NCBI GenBank assembly: GCA_947044405.1
Contig: CAMRHE010000063.1
Coordinates: forward strand, 4,638,501-4,702,500
From: Leptodactylus fallax
Taxonomy: Eukaryota; Chordata; Amphibia; Anura; Leptodactylidae
Direction of reading: 5' to 3'
Length of the DNA: 64,000 bases
Position numbers and translations under genes: made by a program. This document shows, one piece after another, positions 41,836-54,051 of the stretch. Every line of letters begins with the position of its first letter. The first letter of the stretch is position 1. A model generated the notes under the pieces. That model was not told the origin of the DNA and did no database searches. It saw only the letters and a program-made list of their open reading frames with translations.

Positions 41836-43976
41836 TAAAGGTGGTTTCCCTATATCGATATACTGCACGTAGTATAAATACCAAATTTAGCAGAATGTAA
41901 ATCAGTAGAAAAAGATGGGGTAAGATGGTGTTCAAAGGTGAATTTACACCTCAAAGGAGCACCCCAGATAAAATTTATTTGCTATGTTTTTAATGAGGTG
42001 GGAGGAGCATGACACAGGAATTAAAGAATTATCCCTGTGTCATACCCCGCCCCTCTCAGGCCTTGCTCTAGGCATAGCACAGTGTATCAGTTTTGCCTGG
42101 AATTTTCCTTTAATTTTCAGGTTGGCATGCCGCGCTGTTCCTAATGAGTATCATTAATCCTTACGCCTTCTGTTCACCTTCGCCATCCACTCTCTTTTCC
42201 AAACACAGTCTTAGAGACTTATAGCGCATCCAATAAATTTGTGTCCATGCTCTTATTGACTCCGTTCTTGAGTTCATTCGTAGTTCAATATAATGAAGGG
42301 AAATGAGATAAGACATGCCACAATCTACAATTTAGAAGATTACATCTATTTACCTTATCATTGATGCGCTAAATTACAGATTATACCGCAATGTACTGTA
42401 CTGTATACCGCTCGCAGGTCTGCAGGTTTTATCTTATGTTAATCTTCCCACTGGGGACTCATTAACAGCCGATATTATATGTCCTGACAGAATGATATTA
42501 ATACATGCAAAGATGAAGATTAATAAAGTTTTCTTTGTTGTCCATCTTATTCGGCATCAATTATCGTACACAGTGGTACAGCAGGCGACATTACACGGCT
42601 CTCAGGTTACCGTCACATCAGTCTTTGTCCAAGCAGATCTCACAATGCCATTTCCCAGGGAACGGTAAATACTTGAGGAGAGGTCATGGGGTGTCACTCT
42701 GGGGTAAAAGAGAAAACAGTGTGGCCAAGAAGACGCTCGGACCGAAAAGTAGACAACATACAGACTAAATCTAGATGGTGCACAATTTGGTATTTAGTGC
42801 TATTAGATTAGTGCCAGGGTCTCCAACCTACATTACCAGCTACTGGTGTATGTTATGTGGCAGAGGCACCAGGGCTTCTGTGATACTGCTACCTCTGCAC
42901 CAGACCCCTCTGCAACAACCATCAGTCACGCTCCATCCATCCATTTTAACAGCATTTGCATTTCCCTTTCTTACTCTATTCGGCCCAGACCACCATGAAG
43001 ACGTCTTCACAACTTGTCTGTACACAAAATCTTCCCATCACATCAGTACCCCCTCTTCTGTGCCATCTACTCCCACACAGAATCAGATCCCTCTTTGACT
43101 ATATGCTGCGGACTAACAGCTATTTTCTACCATGACATGGTTAATGTTCTCCTTTCTGACGGTGGAAGGCTGTGTATCATAAATCTTCTCACTCCAGTGC
43201 ACCAGAAGGCAGGGTGATAAATTTACAATACACAGACTGCCAGCCATCAAAGGAAATCAGGCAAGAGGTCAAAGAAGTCTAACCAGCCCTAGTGTGGTAA
43301 GGGTGGTAAGACCCGTGGGCCCCCTTGGCTTTTGGGCGTGGTTGCAGCTGTGATGCCTGTAGTTACACCAGAGCTCTGAAGCCGCTGTGCCTACACATTA
43401 CAGTGCTACCATATTATACAGTCGTAACACTGACCTTAGGGATTGTCACACAGCTTCATAGACCCTGAATACCATATAATATTGGTTTGGAACTTTCTTG
43501 GTTGTTCTTAAAAGACCCATATCAGTAAATGGAGAAATCTACACTCCCCATTTAGTGTGACTGTGGTAAAAATCCAAATGGGGGGGTCAGAGGACCCCTG
43601 TTCTGGAGATAGGTGCGGATCTGTATAGGTGGAATCCAGATATTTATGTGATGTCCTTCTGTAAATGTCTATTATGAGAATACCCCTTTCTTGTCTGAAT
43701 GGCAGAGCCCATCTGCTGTGACCCCTGTGGTCGGTAGAATGATGTGGTCCACTTTATCTCTATTTTTATCTTATATCAAATTGGTAACCCCAAATTTAGC
43801 CTCGTATGGCTAAGGGGTTTTCCTCATAGCTGGGAACACTTTGTTGTGTGACTGGCTGGACAATGAGGACCTATCTCTTTAAGTTCCAATGTGTCAGTAG
43901 GAAATTTCTAGCATTCTACTCATAAACCAGGATGTCCAGGATGAAAAGTGCTATAGATCCAAAGTATGTGACTATG
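41836..43976. other. Mostly unique non-coding DNA
   Basis: 42110-42560 is repeat-free and AT-rich, with TAAATTACAGATTATACC and CAATAAATTTG-type motifs, and could be conserved. At 42812-42832 CAGGGTCTCCAACCT resembles a hAT end without a partner. The 107-codon frame at 42775-43098 has no recognisable domain. An R2-like trace lies near 43290-43370. Confidence 0.35.
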
Positions 43977-44069
43977 CCCGATTCACAGCATTTGATTCAG
44001 GTGACCCTAAGCTATATATCTGAGGGGCTGGGTTGATATACTGGGCTCTGGTGACAGACTTCATTTAAC
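43977..44069. mobile_element. Family A MITE, right-arm fragment (copy 7)
   Basis: ATTCACAGCATTTGATTCAGG, TGACCCTAAGCTATATATCTG and CTCTGGTGACAGACTTCATTTAA match the terminal 90 bases of the family's right arm. Confidence 0.75.
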
Positions 44070-44581
44070 CTAGTGTGAACAGAGTCTTATTCCATTGTTC
44101 CCTTATATCCTGTTGCACATATATACAGTATATACCATACAATCACTGAGGATTATATTGACTAAGCCTAACAACAGTAAAATAGCCTGATGGTAAAGCA
44201 GTGACTGGTTGGTGATATGGAGGCCATTAATAACAAAGGCGCCTCGGATAAGGGATGTCCTTGGAAAACTAGAATTGCTATTTTAGTGATAAATGAAATC
44301 CGGGACCTTTGTCCAGTCAAGTTGTTGTTCAAGGTCATGTCAAGGTGACAGTGCAGGAAATACTGATATTAGATGAATTGCTAAAATACCCCATTTTTCA
44401 CTTGTCCTCAAATTTTGATCTTTTGTAGAGACATTTAATGTACACCTAACTTATAAAAAAATATTAAATGGATACTAAAAGGACTCCTCTAATGTATGTG
44501 AATCTATAGAAACCTATGGGATCACTATAAATGCCGAACTTCTAGTACATTGTGATCCACTTGGATTTAATTTGTAGTTTC
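44070..44581. other. Unique non-coding DNA
   Basis: No element termini or coding signal between two family A copies. Confidence 0.4.
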
Positions 44582-44950
44582 TTAAAGGTAGTCTGTCACC
44601 AGGCCCCAGCATATCAACCTGGCTGACAGATAGATAGGTTAGAGTCACCTGAATCAAACAGTATTTTCCCCTTATGGATCACTGCCTCCATTGCTTAGGC
44701 ATCGCTGTTTTTGTCAATATTCAAATTAGCTCTTTGGAGTAACGTGTGTGCTGCCATTGCTCCAAAGAGTTAAACGGCAACACCCTCATTGCTCCAAAGA
44801 GATCATTTGCATATTGAAAAAAACAGCAATAACTCGGCAATAGAGGCAGAGATTCACAAGGCGAAAGAACTGTCTGATTCAGGTGACCCTAACCTATCTG
44901 TCTGCAGGGCTGGTTTGATTTTCTGGGTTCTGCTGACAGACTCCCTTTAA
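44582..44950. mobile_element. Family A MITE, complete copy 8, 369 bp
   Basis: TTAA at 44582-44585 and 44947-44950. Left: AAGGTAGTCTGTCACCAGG, GACAGATAGATAGGTTAGAG, GTTTTTGTCAATATTCAAAT. Right: CATTTGCATATTGAAAAAAAC, GCGAAAGAACTGTC, GGTGACCCTAACCTATC and GCTGACAGACTCCC. The centre has an extra GCTCCAAAGAG/ATTGCTCC repeat, which explains its larger size. Confidence 0.88.
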
Positions 44951-46077
44951 AGGTGAACACACATTGTTATTAATAATCCTGTTGAATTCAGTGTTCTGTA
45001 TCTAGGTAAACTCTGACCCATAGAACAATATACTAAGAATTGTATCCATATAATATATCTATCCTTTAAAATTTTAAATAATAGGTATCTCTTTAAAATT
45101 TCCCCAAAATGGAAAAAAATAGACATCAAAAAGCTTAATGGACTTCAATGAATTGAAATATCGCCTCCAGAATAAATTACCCGATGACATTGATTGTAAC
45201 GTAGACGCGGTGACAGATGCTCCTTAAATTGCTATTTGTATGAAAATCCCGGCTCAACTAAAAAGGAAAATAGTGAAATAAATCCTGATCTGATTATAAA
45301 AACGCAACCCTTTTTGGCGTTGACAATGCTTACTATGCAGTTATTTTTTGGCTTTATACTAAGTAAAACGATTGTTTAGGAAGCCTTCGAAATGTAGCAG
45401 TCTGTCAAAACGAAAATTAGCTATGTATCTGGCAAAGCGCCTTATATTAGACACAAGACAATTAAATGTGATGCTCACTTTTTCTTTGGAGGGTCCCCAA
45501 ATCATAAGATGATCACAGACTTCTGAGATCAACTGTTGGGCAACCTGGCAGCAAGTGTTCAGGATCCCTACAGTGCCCCCACAGGGCAAATGGTGTAGTA
45601 CACTTTGCCTCTTGAACTAAGAATTTGGAAAGACTAATATTTTATTAAGAAAGATATCAGGGTGCCCATATACGTTAGATAAACATCTGCCAAACCTGCT
45701 GATTTTGGCAGCGCTGGCCAACTATCCGTTATGTATAAGATAGCACACGGATGTCATCCATTTTCCGTCTGTACCTTCTATTATACACATGTATACGGCC
45801 TTGCGCATGTAGCCGAAGGGTGTCCCAACTCTTCCAAGATAGCTGATGTCAGGGCAAAGAAGGACTGGGCATGTTCAATATTACATGCTATATCCCTTTG
45901 TTCTCGGGGTAAATAAGCTGCTCCAGAGTTGTCTGACATAGGAAAACTCTACCTGCACACTAAGATGACCAAAACCGTTTAGGCATATAGGTAGGGGGAC
46001 ATTCAGCTGACTATTATTTGTAAGGCCCTTTAATTCCATCGAAGAGCACCGTTCATCGCTGCCACCAATACTAACTA
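44951..46077. other. Unique non-coding DNA
   Basis: 45130-45420 is repeat-free with retained CpGs (GTAACGTAGACGCGGTG). No termini; short frames without recognisable domains. Confidence 0.35.
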
Positions 46078-46187
46078 TTTGCAACCTTCAATAGGGACCT
46101 TTCCACTGATACTACTCAGTGGAGCTATGAAAGGATGCAGAGAGTGGGAGTTGGTGGAGGTGGTGAAAGCTCCTCTTTAAGCTTATG
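46078..46187. mobile_element. MITE family F, remnant (copy 4)
   Basis: AATAGGGACCTTTCCACTGAT, ACTCAGTGGAGC and GTTGGTGGAGGTGGTGAAAG, then CTCCTCTTTAAG. The end matches the piece that follows the Tc1 insertion at 16418-16446, which confirms how family F terminates. Confidence 0.6.
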
Positions 46188-46434
46188 ATACAGCACTTGT
46201 AACATATAGCCCATTCTCATTTGTGTAGTAACTTTCCCCCATGACATTTTCTTTCTCATCTTTGGAAATACAGTCTGGACATTGCAATGAGATCACAGGA
46301 AATCAAAACCAAAGTGATTTCAGCCAAAGCAAACACAACATGGGAACCATATCCAGGACAGAGACTGAAGATGCAGCGGTCACCTTTACTTTACCATGCT
46401 TGAGTATGTACTCTGTCGTTATGTACAGACTGCA

Positions 46435-46847
46435 GAATTTTTTATATTTTATATTTCTCAAAGTAGCCCCCTTTTGCTTTGATGATACATTTGCACACTC
46501 TTGGCATTCTCTCAATTAGCTTCATGAAGTAGTCACCTGGAATGGTTTTCCAACATTTTTGAAGGGGACCTCAGAGGTGCTGAGCACTTGTTGGCTGCTT
46601 TTCCTTCACTTTTCTGTTCCAACTCATCCCATGCCATCTCAATTGGGTCTATATTGGGTGATTGTGGAGGTCATGTCATCTGATGCAGTACTCTTTCAGT
46701 CTGCTTTGTGAATTTCACATGTGTACCTTCATAGTTTTGTCTTGATTAGATATGTCCAATGCATAAAATTAAAAAAAAAAAACACACGAAAAACCATGGA
46801 AAGAAAAGTGAACAGGTGTGTCCAGACTTCAAACTTTTGACTGATAA
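46435..46847 (-). pseudogene. Truncated Tc1 element with transposase C-terminus
   Basis: On the minus strand the element begins at 46847 (AGTCAAAAGTTTGAAGTCTGG, a Tc1 terminus by recognition). It runs about 150 bp of 5' arm, then passes near 46690 straight into SPNIDPIEMAWDELEQK, the catalytic-glutamate region (complement of GAG at 46638-46640), and on toward the C-terminus and the AAATATAAAATAT start of the other arm. The DNA-binding domain and both aspartates are deleted, stops follow, and the far TIR is missing. Frames at 46241-46519 are unrelated. Confidence 0.8.
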
Positions 46848-46855
46848 TACACACA

Positions 46856-46860
<5 letters not shown>

Positions 46861-46899
<39 letters not shown>
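46861..46899. repeat. TA dinucleotide microsatellite
   Basis: About twenty TA units preceded by a short ACACACAC run. It directly follows the terminus of the Tc1 fragment, whose target site is TA. Confidence 0.97.
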
Positions 46900-46901
<2 letters not shown>

Positions 46902-49900
46902 CAATATTACTCATTTTCAACAAGTATATGATAAACATGTGATTTATTCCATATAAAACCAGGCACTTAAGTGTCCTAAATCGGTTAGCGTACTAAGCAG
47001 AAAATGTCTACAAATTTACAAGGCTCGGGGGACTGTGATGGTATATGTGAATGTCAAATCTTTAAATATTTTATGGCTTGTTATTGTTTAATCCCAAACC
47101 AAGGATGAATTGTAATCTGTTTCCTATATCCTTTACTGCTTGTAGTAAAGGACCATCTAAGCTGTAAACCTCAAACACTCAAGTTCTATCTGAACGTAAA
47201 CATAAGTCACTGACGTTCACTATTCTATAAAATTATTTACATATATGGTTTACACAAAGGTTGGTTAGAGCCTGATAAACCATAGATAGCTTCATACTAG
47301 TCATTGAAAGACTCAGAGTTGGGTTATGGCATGAGCAAAATGGGAAAATTCTCAAGATTCTCCACCTTTTAATGACCAGGAACAACTTCTCCAGGTCCTC
47401 CACCCTTTATTGACCTCTACCAACCCATCTTCACCCTCTATAGCCTGGTGTAACCTTCTTGCGTGGTGGATTAATGTGACCATTTATCGTATGTTTTGTT
47501 TGGTCAATGTACAATACTGATATTGGTCAGTCATTTTGCATTGTTGTTTGGACCATGTATGGCAGTGTTATTTGAGCACAGTATGGTACTGATGGAAATA
47601 ATACACCCTAGAAGAGGTGGATCCAGTTGGTGAACTATGTCTGGCAACTATTTCCAAGATTAATAATTCTTTAGCATGGCAATCAGAATTTCTTGTTGTC
47701 TGAGCTGCCATCATGGGGTTACCATCTTATTTATTGCGGCTAACCACATATTAGCTTTTCGCTACTCGAGGAAAATAGTTATTGTAGTTTATGGGCTTGT
47801 ATTGGGTAAATTAGAGAATTGATGTTTTGGGTGCATCCATATGTGTATGTTAGCAGGACCAAGGGAAAAAAGAATGGTCAGTCTATCTGACTACTTGTGA
47901 AACTGGTGGAAAACCATCTGATGGATTTCCTATCAGGTTTCAGCTTTTTGACTTTATTACTAGAGATCCAAGTGACATTTCTAGCTGACAGGAGGCCTAA
48001 CTCAGCAGTGGTTCCTCTGGGTTGCCATGGACAGCTAACATACATGGTTGCTCTGGCTTAGGCTGATGGGAGAGGAGTCCTTATATAGCCATAGACACTA
48101 TGGTAGTGTCAGCTAACCTGAATACCAGTGACAATGGAAATGAGTGTGTCCCCACACATTGTGTGCCTTTTATAATACTGGTGTCTTCTTATGTGGGGGA
48201 TGGAGCTATGGGCCTTCTTTGAGACCAGGGTCTTGGTGCAACTCTATCTTTGCACCTTCTATATCTACTAATTTCTAGCTGCTATCTACAGTAGGTACAT
48301 GATTGTAGAATGCCAATAGTCAATGGAAATTACGCTGGTAGTAAAACCATTGACATGAGGGAGGATGACGCCACACTAAGCCTATTGTTAATTAATATCC
48401 TATAAAATTGACGTGTTGTGAATGAAGTAACAGTAGATTGTTATTATTCCCGGAGGAAAACCTCATTGTACATGGTTAGTGATCACGTAAGTCACTAAGT
48501 TGATACAGAGTGTGTAACTGTGAAAGCGTCTCCCGTGTAGCCATCATTAAGTTCTATATGAGATAGACAGTCCAATATGTAGTCATTAGCTATAACTTTT
48601 CTAACCACAACCATTATCAATACGCTGAATACATTATAAACTTACAGGACGATGCACCAGATTTTGATTGATTCAGAACAAACATTGATAGCGGGAGTAT
48701 AAGCTCAATTATGGTATGGGCGTGGGCAAAAAGGGCAACTATTTCAGGGCCTGCACCATCTCATCTTCATCTTGCCTGGTGTAAATATTCCCCCTCAAAC
48801 CTTGAGGACAGTGTTCCTCAAGCGCCCTGCTGTGGTCCTAGTATTTGTTAGAGGACAATGCGATCGACGGTAGGTTCACACGAGTGCTGGCTCTCTGTTG
48901 TTCTGTTGAAGGACCAGAACAATGGAGAGGTGGACCACTAAAATAACGGTAACACACGGAGTCCGACGGACCCCATGGACTATAATTGGTTCTGTTGGGT
49001 GTATGTCATTTTAAAGCTGAAACCAGCAAAGGAATAAGATTTCCTATATAACTCATTTAATTTTTCTGGAGTGACTTATAGTAAACTTGTCAAGCCAAGG
49101 TGGGTCACCTTGGTCTCTGTCCACTTGGTCTCTGTGGTGAGTGGATTGCATCTTTGACACAAACGGCCTTTTTTGTGCCAAAGAGGCGCCACAACTATTC
49201 TCATCTATGTAAGATTTCTGACGTTGAGGCGATAGTAAATTCCCCCCATTATTTTATCCATGGACGTCCACCAACTTTGTCCCTTTCCTAGTCAACTCTC
49301 TTACCTGTTGGAGTCCTAACAATGAATATCTTTGAGATGTCTTACTCGTGAAAGATCCTGTAATCCATTATCAGAGACATATTCAGCTGCCTAGGTTACC
49401 ACCATGTTGTGAATTAGGAACATACAGCTCTTATAAGTTTATAAGTTCCATTACTGCAGTGTCACTGTACAAGCACTACCAGTTAAGTAAATCTCTCGGA
49501 GGGTTTGGTTCCCAGGTGACTTTGCAAATTTTTTTTTTTTTTTGTACAAGATTAGGATACAAATGACATTCACTAGCTCCAATTTGGGGAAAAGCGATCC
49601 AGGGGTTTGAAGTTGTCGGAGCCTTGGATATGCTATACGGCACTGCGTGTAAAGCCTTCATTAAGCCACTCTGACAGCCCCGTGGAAGTAGGTCAGCATA
49701 TTCCTTGATGATCTTATACTGTTGTGATGTGTACATAGGTGGCGCGGTGACAGGTAGAAGGAGCACCTATTTAACCCTTAGCTGCAAGTGGGATTGTTGA
49801 CCATTGTCATTGAGAAGTTCATAAATTCTGCATGTCTACAAATGGGGAGGAGAGGTTGTACATTAACCTGCAGAGATATATAGGAGAGGAAGTCTAATTC

Positions 49901-51060
49901 TGTAGACTGAAAGCATCCTAGACATATCAAAGCATACTATTCATTACTCCATTAGTCATTCATTACCGACATTTTAGTCTTGGCACCATTTGAAACTAGC
50001 CACTCCACTGTGCTGACTTTTTAAGAAAAAAAGCAGACAGACGTGACATGAGAAAAATGCATCCTCAGGATGCAGATACAGTTGAATACAATGGTGCATA
50101 ATTCAGATTTTTGTATAAAAATGTTTGACTGTTTTCTCTTTTATGTCACACTTGCCACTCTCATGGGAGGGGGCATGGCTCAGGCGGGACCACCAGCATG
50201 CACGGTCCTGCGGAGGGTGCACAAGATTTATGAGGAGGCGTGTGGTTCGTCATAAACGGGGCGCACCTTCCTCCAGCTCAAGAGATGAAGACTGGTATTA
50301 AAAACATCAGTCTTCATAAATCCTCCCAAAAATTTTTGCTGGGCGTGCTTTTTAAAGCAGTAACTTTTTTTTTATTTTGTGATTGTGATTGTTTTAATAC
50401 ATTTTTGTTTTCTGCTTTAGGACAGTATGGGTTATGGATATCCCTATACGCAATAAAGATTATCTTCAGTTTTTTTCTTTGTGCTCTTTAGCCTTTTGCT
50501 AAGAATTAAGAATTTATTACTTTTGTATTATATTAATCATTGTCGGGGGTGAAGAATCGAAGCATATCTAGTAAAAGTTGAATTTGTGCTGGTATTGCAA
50601 AAATGCGCAATAACTATACAACACAGCATGGCATTGGGGGCATTTAGGGTATACTGATATGTAAGTGTTACATAAGTCTATATCTCCGGGTTCGAGGTGG
50701 CATCTCTTCAGGAAATACAGTATATCCAAATAAAAAAAAAAAAATTAAAAAACTTGAAATTGATTTTGACCCTTTTGTTCTTAGTCTCTACACAGTGCTG
50801 AGACTGAGGGAGAGAAGTCATTTCAAGATGTGCCTCTGGCGATGCGGCGACCTCAAGGACAACTGTAGTGACATCATATAGCAATATTGCCATGACTGCT
50901 AATAAACACATAAAAGGATTAGATGTAGTAATTACTGTTGGGAATTTATTGCATTTTGCTGGTAGGTTTTATTGATTAAAAAAAAACTTTAAAATGACAA
51001 ATACTGAATTACCCAATGAAAATAGAAAATTAGAAAATAAACCTGATAAGAATAATCTAT
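46900..51060. other. Long, mostly unique non-coding stretch
   Basis: I see no complete element. Minor points: a diverged GTATGGTACTGATG repeat trace (47480-47600), a fragment ending in AAATTCCCCCCATTATTTTA near 49250, a T run at 49528-49542, a possible MITE fragment at 50155-50330 (TTATGAGGAGGCG ... CTTCATAAATCCTCCC), and an A-rich stretch at 50729-50750. No frame has a recognisable domain. Confidence 0.35.
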
Positions 51061-51587
51061 GTTTTACATTAAACTGGACTGAGGTACGTAAGAAGGAAAG
51101 AAAGTGATATAAGGCGCCATAGGCATGGTGGAGCACGGCGCATGTGTGGAAGGCTATGGATACCTCCATATGGTGTTACCAAGATCTTGTGCCATAGAAT
51201 CAATGCTTGAGAGAAGAACATGTTCATACGGTAGTAGGGTATCTGACATGGCACCATGTCACTTAGTAGAATCTCATACTTCTGTGAGTGCTGTATGATG
51301 AATCCATAGAAGTTGAAGGTTGTATGGTTAGATGATATGGTCATGTGTATGAGTCCTAGGAAGGAAAACACAGACAATATAGAATTAGACAGGTTACATG
51401 GAATTTTAGGTGGGCTAACACATAACAGGTAAAATTCGAAAATAAAATATATGGAAAAATCATGTTTAGGTGGAGAAGTGTTGAAGTGTTACTACATCTT
51501 GTGTTTGATGGTGGCAGAAATAGTTGGGAGGGTTTCCGCATAAATTTTGAATATTTGCCTTACTGTCTGCAACACAAGACATGCTGT

Positions 51588-52355
51588 GACAGAAATTGGC
51601 AGTGTCAGCAGGGAAGAAGAAAGTAGCCATGAGACCAAAGTAAAACAAAATTTTCTGCTAAAGGGTTTCGAAAGACCTGAAATAGAGTTTGAATGTCCAT
51701 ATTAAAGAAGATCTTGTCAAGTAGTTTGACCTGAGTAGGTGATCTCTGTAGACTTTTTTGGTGGTTCTTATGAAGTCAAGGCTCTCTAGATTAATATATG
51801 GAATTTAGTTAACTAGTGTGACAGAAAATGTGGTGGTGTCGGCAGGAAAGACAAAAGTAACATAATTTATAGGTTCAATTTGGACAGCTGTAGCCGTATC
51901 CATGAGACCAAAGTAAAACAGAATTTTCTAAAGGGTTTGGAAAGACCTGAAATAGAGCTTGAAAGTCCATTTTAAAGAAGATCTTGTCAAGTAGTTTGAC
52001 CTGAGTAGGTGGATCTCTGTGGACTTTGTTGGAGGTTCTTATGAAGTCAAGGCTCTATAGATTAATACATGGGCTTTGCTTAACCAGTGTGACAGAAAAT
52101 GTGGTGGTGTCGGCAGGAAAGACAGAAGTAGCATCATTTATGGGTTCAATGTGGACGGCAGTAGCCATAACCATTAGACCAATGTAAAACAGAATTTTAT
52201 ACTAAAGGGTTTGGAAATAACTGAAATTCAGTTGGAAGGTTCATATTAAAGAAGATCTTGTCAAGTAGTTGGAGAAGCAGAGTAGGTGGGTCTCTGTGGA
52301 CTTTTTGGTGGCTCTTTATGAAGTCAAGGCTAGATGGACTTTTCTTAACCAGACT
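51588..52355. repeat. Three-copy tandem repeat, about 270-bp unit
   Basis: GAAGATCTTGTCAAGTAGTT recurs at 51707, 51977 and 52251, and GTGACAGAAA at 51588, 51819 and 52089. Each unit contains CAGGAAAGAC/CAGGGAAGA, AGACCAAAGTAAAAC, AAGGGTTTGGAAAGACCTG, GGACTTT..GGTGG and ATGAAGTCAAGGCT. Unit 1 lacks about 39 bp (the ATTTATAGGTTCAATTTGGA segment) that units 2 and 3 have. Identity is roughly 85-90 percent by eye. On the minus strand a long, nearly open reading with a repeated FPADT motif can be followed, but stops occur in units 2 and 3. I do not recognise the sequence. Confidence 0.9.
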
Positions 52356-53556
52356 ATGGAAAGCCACTGAGTACAATAACTAAATATATACGTTTATGCA
52401 AGTGTTTCATGTTATTGATGTCCATATTAGGTGTAATGACCCCAGTGTTGGTGATAGTTGACCAGGCAGGTAAAGGACTGTGGTGAGTCCATCACACATT
52501 CAGGCAATAAACACTTATATCAAAGCATACAACAGACTGGTTGACTGGTCATAAATACATATGTGATGTTACATGATGTCTGTTTAGATGAATTTGGAGC
52601 CATGAAACACATGGATGGGTTGGGTGTGCAAACCAAATCTATTTTAGCATCACTCCAATCTATGGGGGCAGAATTTAGCAGAATCTGATGTTCTGATCAG
52701 ATGTATGGATGAGTTAACCTACTACAGTTCAGTTCATATGATCAGATTGACCCTCAAATTAATAAAAAAGGGGGGGAAATAGGGATTCATGGGAAAAGAG
52801 GGCAAAAACAAGGTGCTTGGATAAGAAATATAGAATAATATCATGGGGATGGTGTTTAACTCTGCAGTGACATACTATGTATACAGCTATGGAAGCCACC
52901 ATGATGTGGCTTCCTCCCAGCCTGGCTATCATGTGACCACTGGGTGCCAGGGAACTACAGGATCTGCGGGGTCCTAGAGGACCCATATCAGCTCTGCAGT
53001 ACATGCTCCCCAAAGGTCTATAATAACCTTATTGGGGGCACAATGTGCAAAAAACAAAGCAAAAAAAAATGAAAACAAAAATATTAATTTAAAAAAATAA
53101 AACAAAAAAATTAAGAAAAAAAAATAAACCCTAAATAAAAACTATGCCACTACTGCACGCACATAGGAGGTTCTAGTTCCAATCCCGGCGGCATAAACAC
53201 ATGTGTCACCTATATAAAATTAACCGAACTGGAGAGGGAAAATAATGAAAACATTGTTTTACTATCACTTTGTGCTATTTAAAAAAAGTGAAAAACTCTT
53301 CTGTCTCACCTTTTTTACATTTTCACAAATCTAAAAAACAAGAAAAAAAAAAGCTAAAATAAAATGGACATAAAAATAAAGCTTAAATTATTTAAATAAC
53401 CTGAATGAAAAAAAAATGTTACAGCTTTCAAAAATTCCTATACGCCAAAAAACCAGAACTGGGAAACATGGCCCCCTGTTGAAATGGTTAATATGATGTA
53501 TATTTTTGTTTAAATATTTATATTTGAATATTTAATTATTTAAATAATTAAATATT
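52356..53556. other. Non-coding DNA with A-rich repeat-like part
   Basis: 52356-52870 is unique. 52880-53470 holds GGAAGCCACCATGATGTGGCTTCC (a self-complementary stretch at 52888-52911), several A runs (53061-53130, 53350-53360) and CCAATCCCGGCGGC. It resembles an old retroposed or MITE-derived segment but cannot be assigned. Confidence 0.35.
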
Positions 53557-54051
53557 TTAAACATTTATATTATAAAAAAAAATGAAATATTTTGCTTTGT
53601 ATAAATTTTCCATGTTATTCAATAAAAAGAAAGATATAAGCACACGGCTCATGGGAAGAGCTTTATGCTCCAGGCTGATAATTGAGATGTTCTTTTTTAT
53701 CATGTCATAGTGTGCCTTGTATGTCCGGTTTGGTAAATGCAGCCTGACATGTGAGAGGTGATATGCGTGCGGTACGTCGACCATTACGTCACCATCTGAT
53801 TTTGCCAGTGGGACTACTGTGTTATCATGGCTCACTGGAGGGGCCGGTAGATATGTGATATATTGAGTTGCTCTGAGACACGTTTCGAGACAGAGCAAGG
53901 GCGGGTGAAGAGGATTCATACTGAAAAAAATCACCTCTTGGAAGGCTCCATGGTTGCTATTAAAAGCACAGCAGATTTGTATGAGTTTATGTAGATGTTC
54001 TCTGCTTTGCTTCTCTGGGTCTACCACTTGGCACTGACGCCAGGATAACAT
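53557..54051 (-). other. Longest non-transposon frame, 164 codons, probably not coding
   Basis: The frame starts MLSWRQCQVVDPEKQ and ends in an AT-rich tail. I recognise no domain, signal peptide, membrane segment or zinc-binding pattern. The last 30 codons are low-complexity. A frame of this size is near what 64 kb of AT-rich DNA yields by chance. There is no transposon end around it, so the underlying DNA (53640-54060) is either unique or a conserved non-coding block. Confidence 0.2.

Noticed and set aside
42812..42832. hAT-like terminus CAGGGTCTCCAACCT
   Set aside because: No matching right end or 8-bp duplication nearby.
51069..51648. Minus-strand frames with hydrophobic stretches, briefly considered as a receptor gene
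   Set aside because: No continuous frame, no family motif, and the segment overlaps the start of a tandem repeat.
53040..53470. A-rich stretch considered as a retroposed poly(A) tail
   Set aside because: The A runs are interrupted and no retroposed body or flanking duplication is visible.
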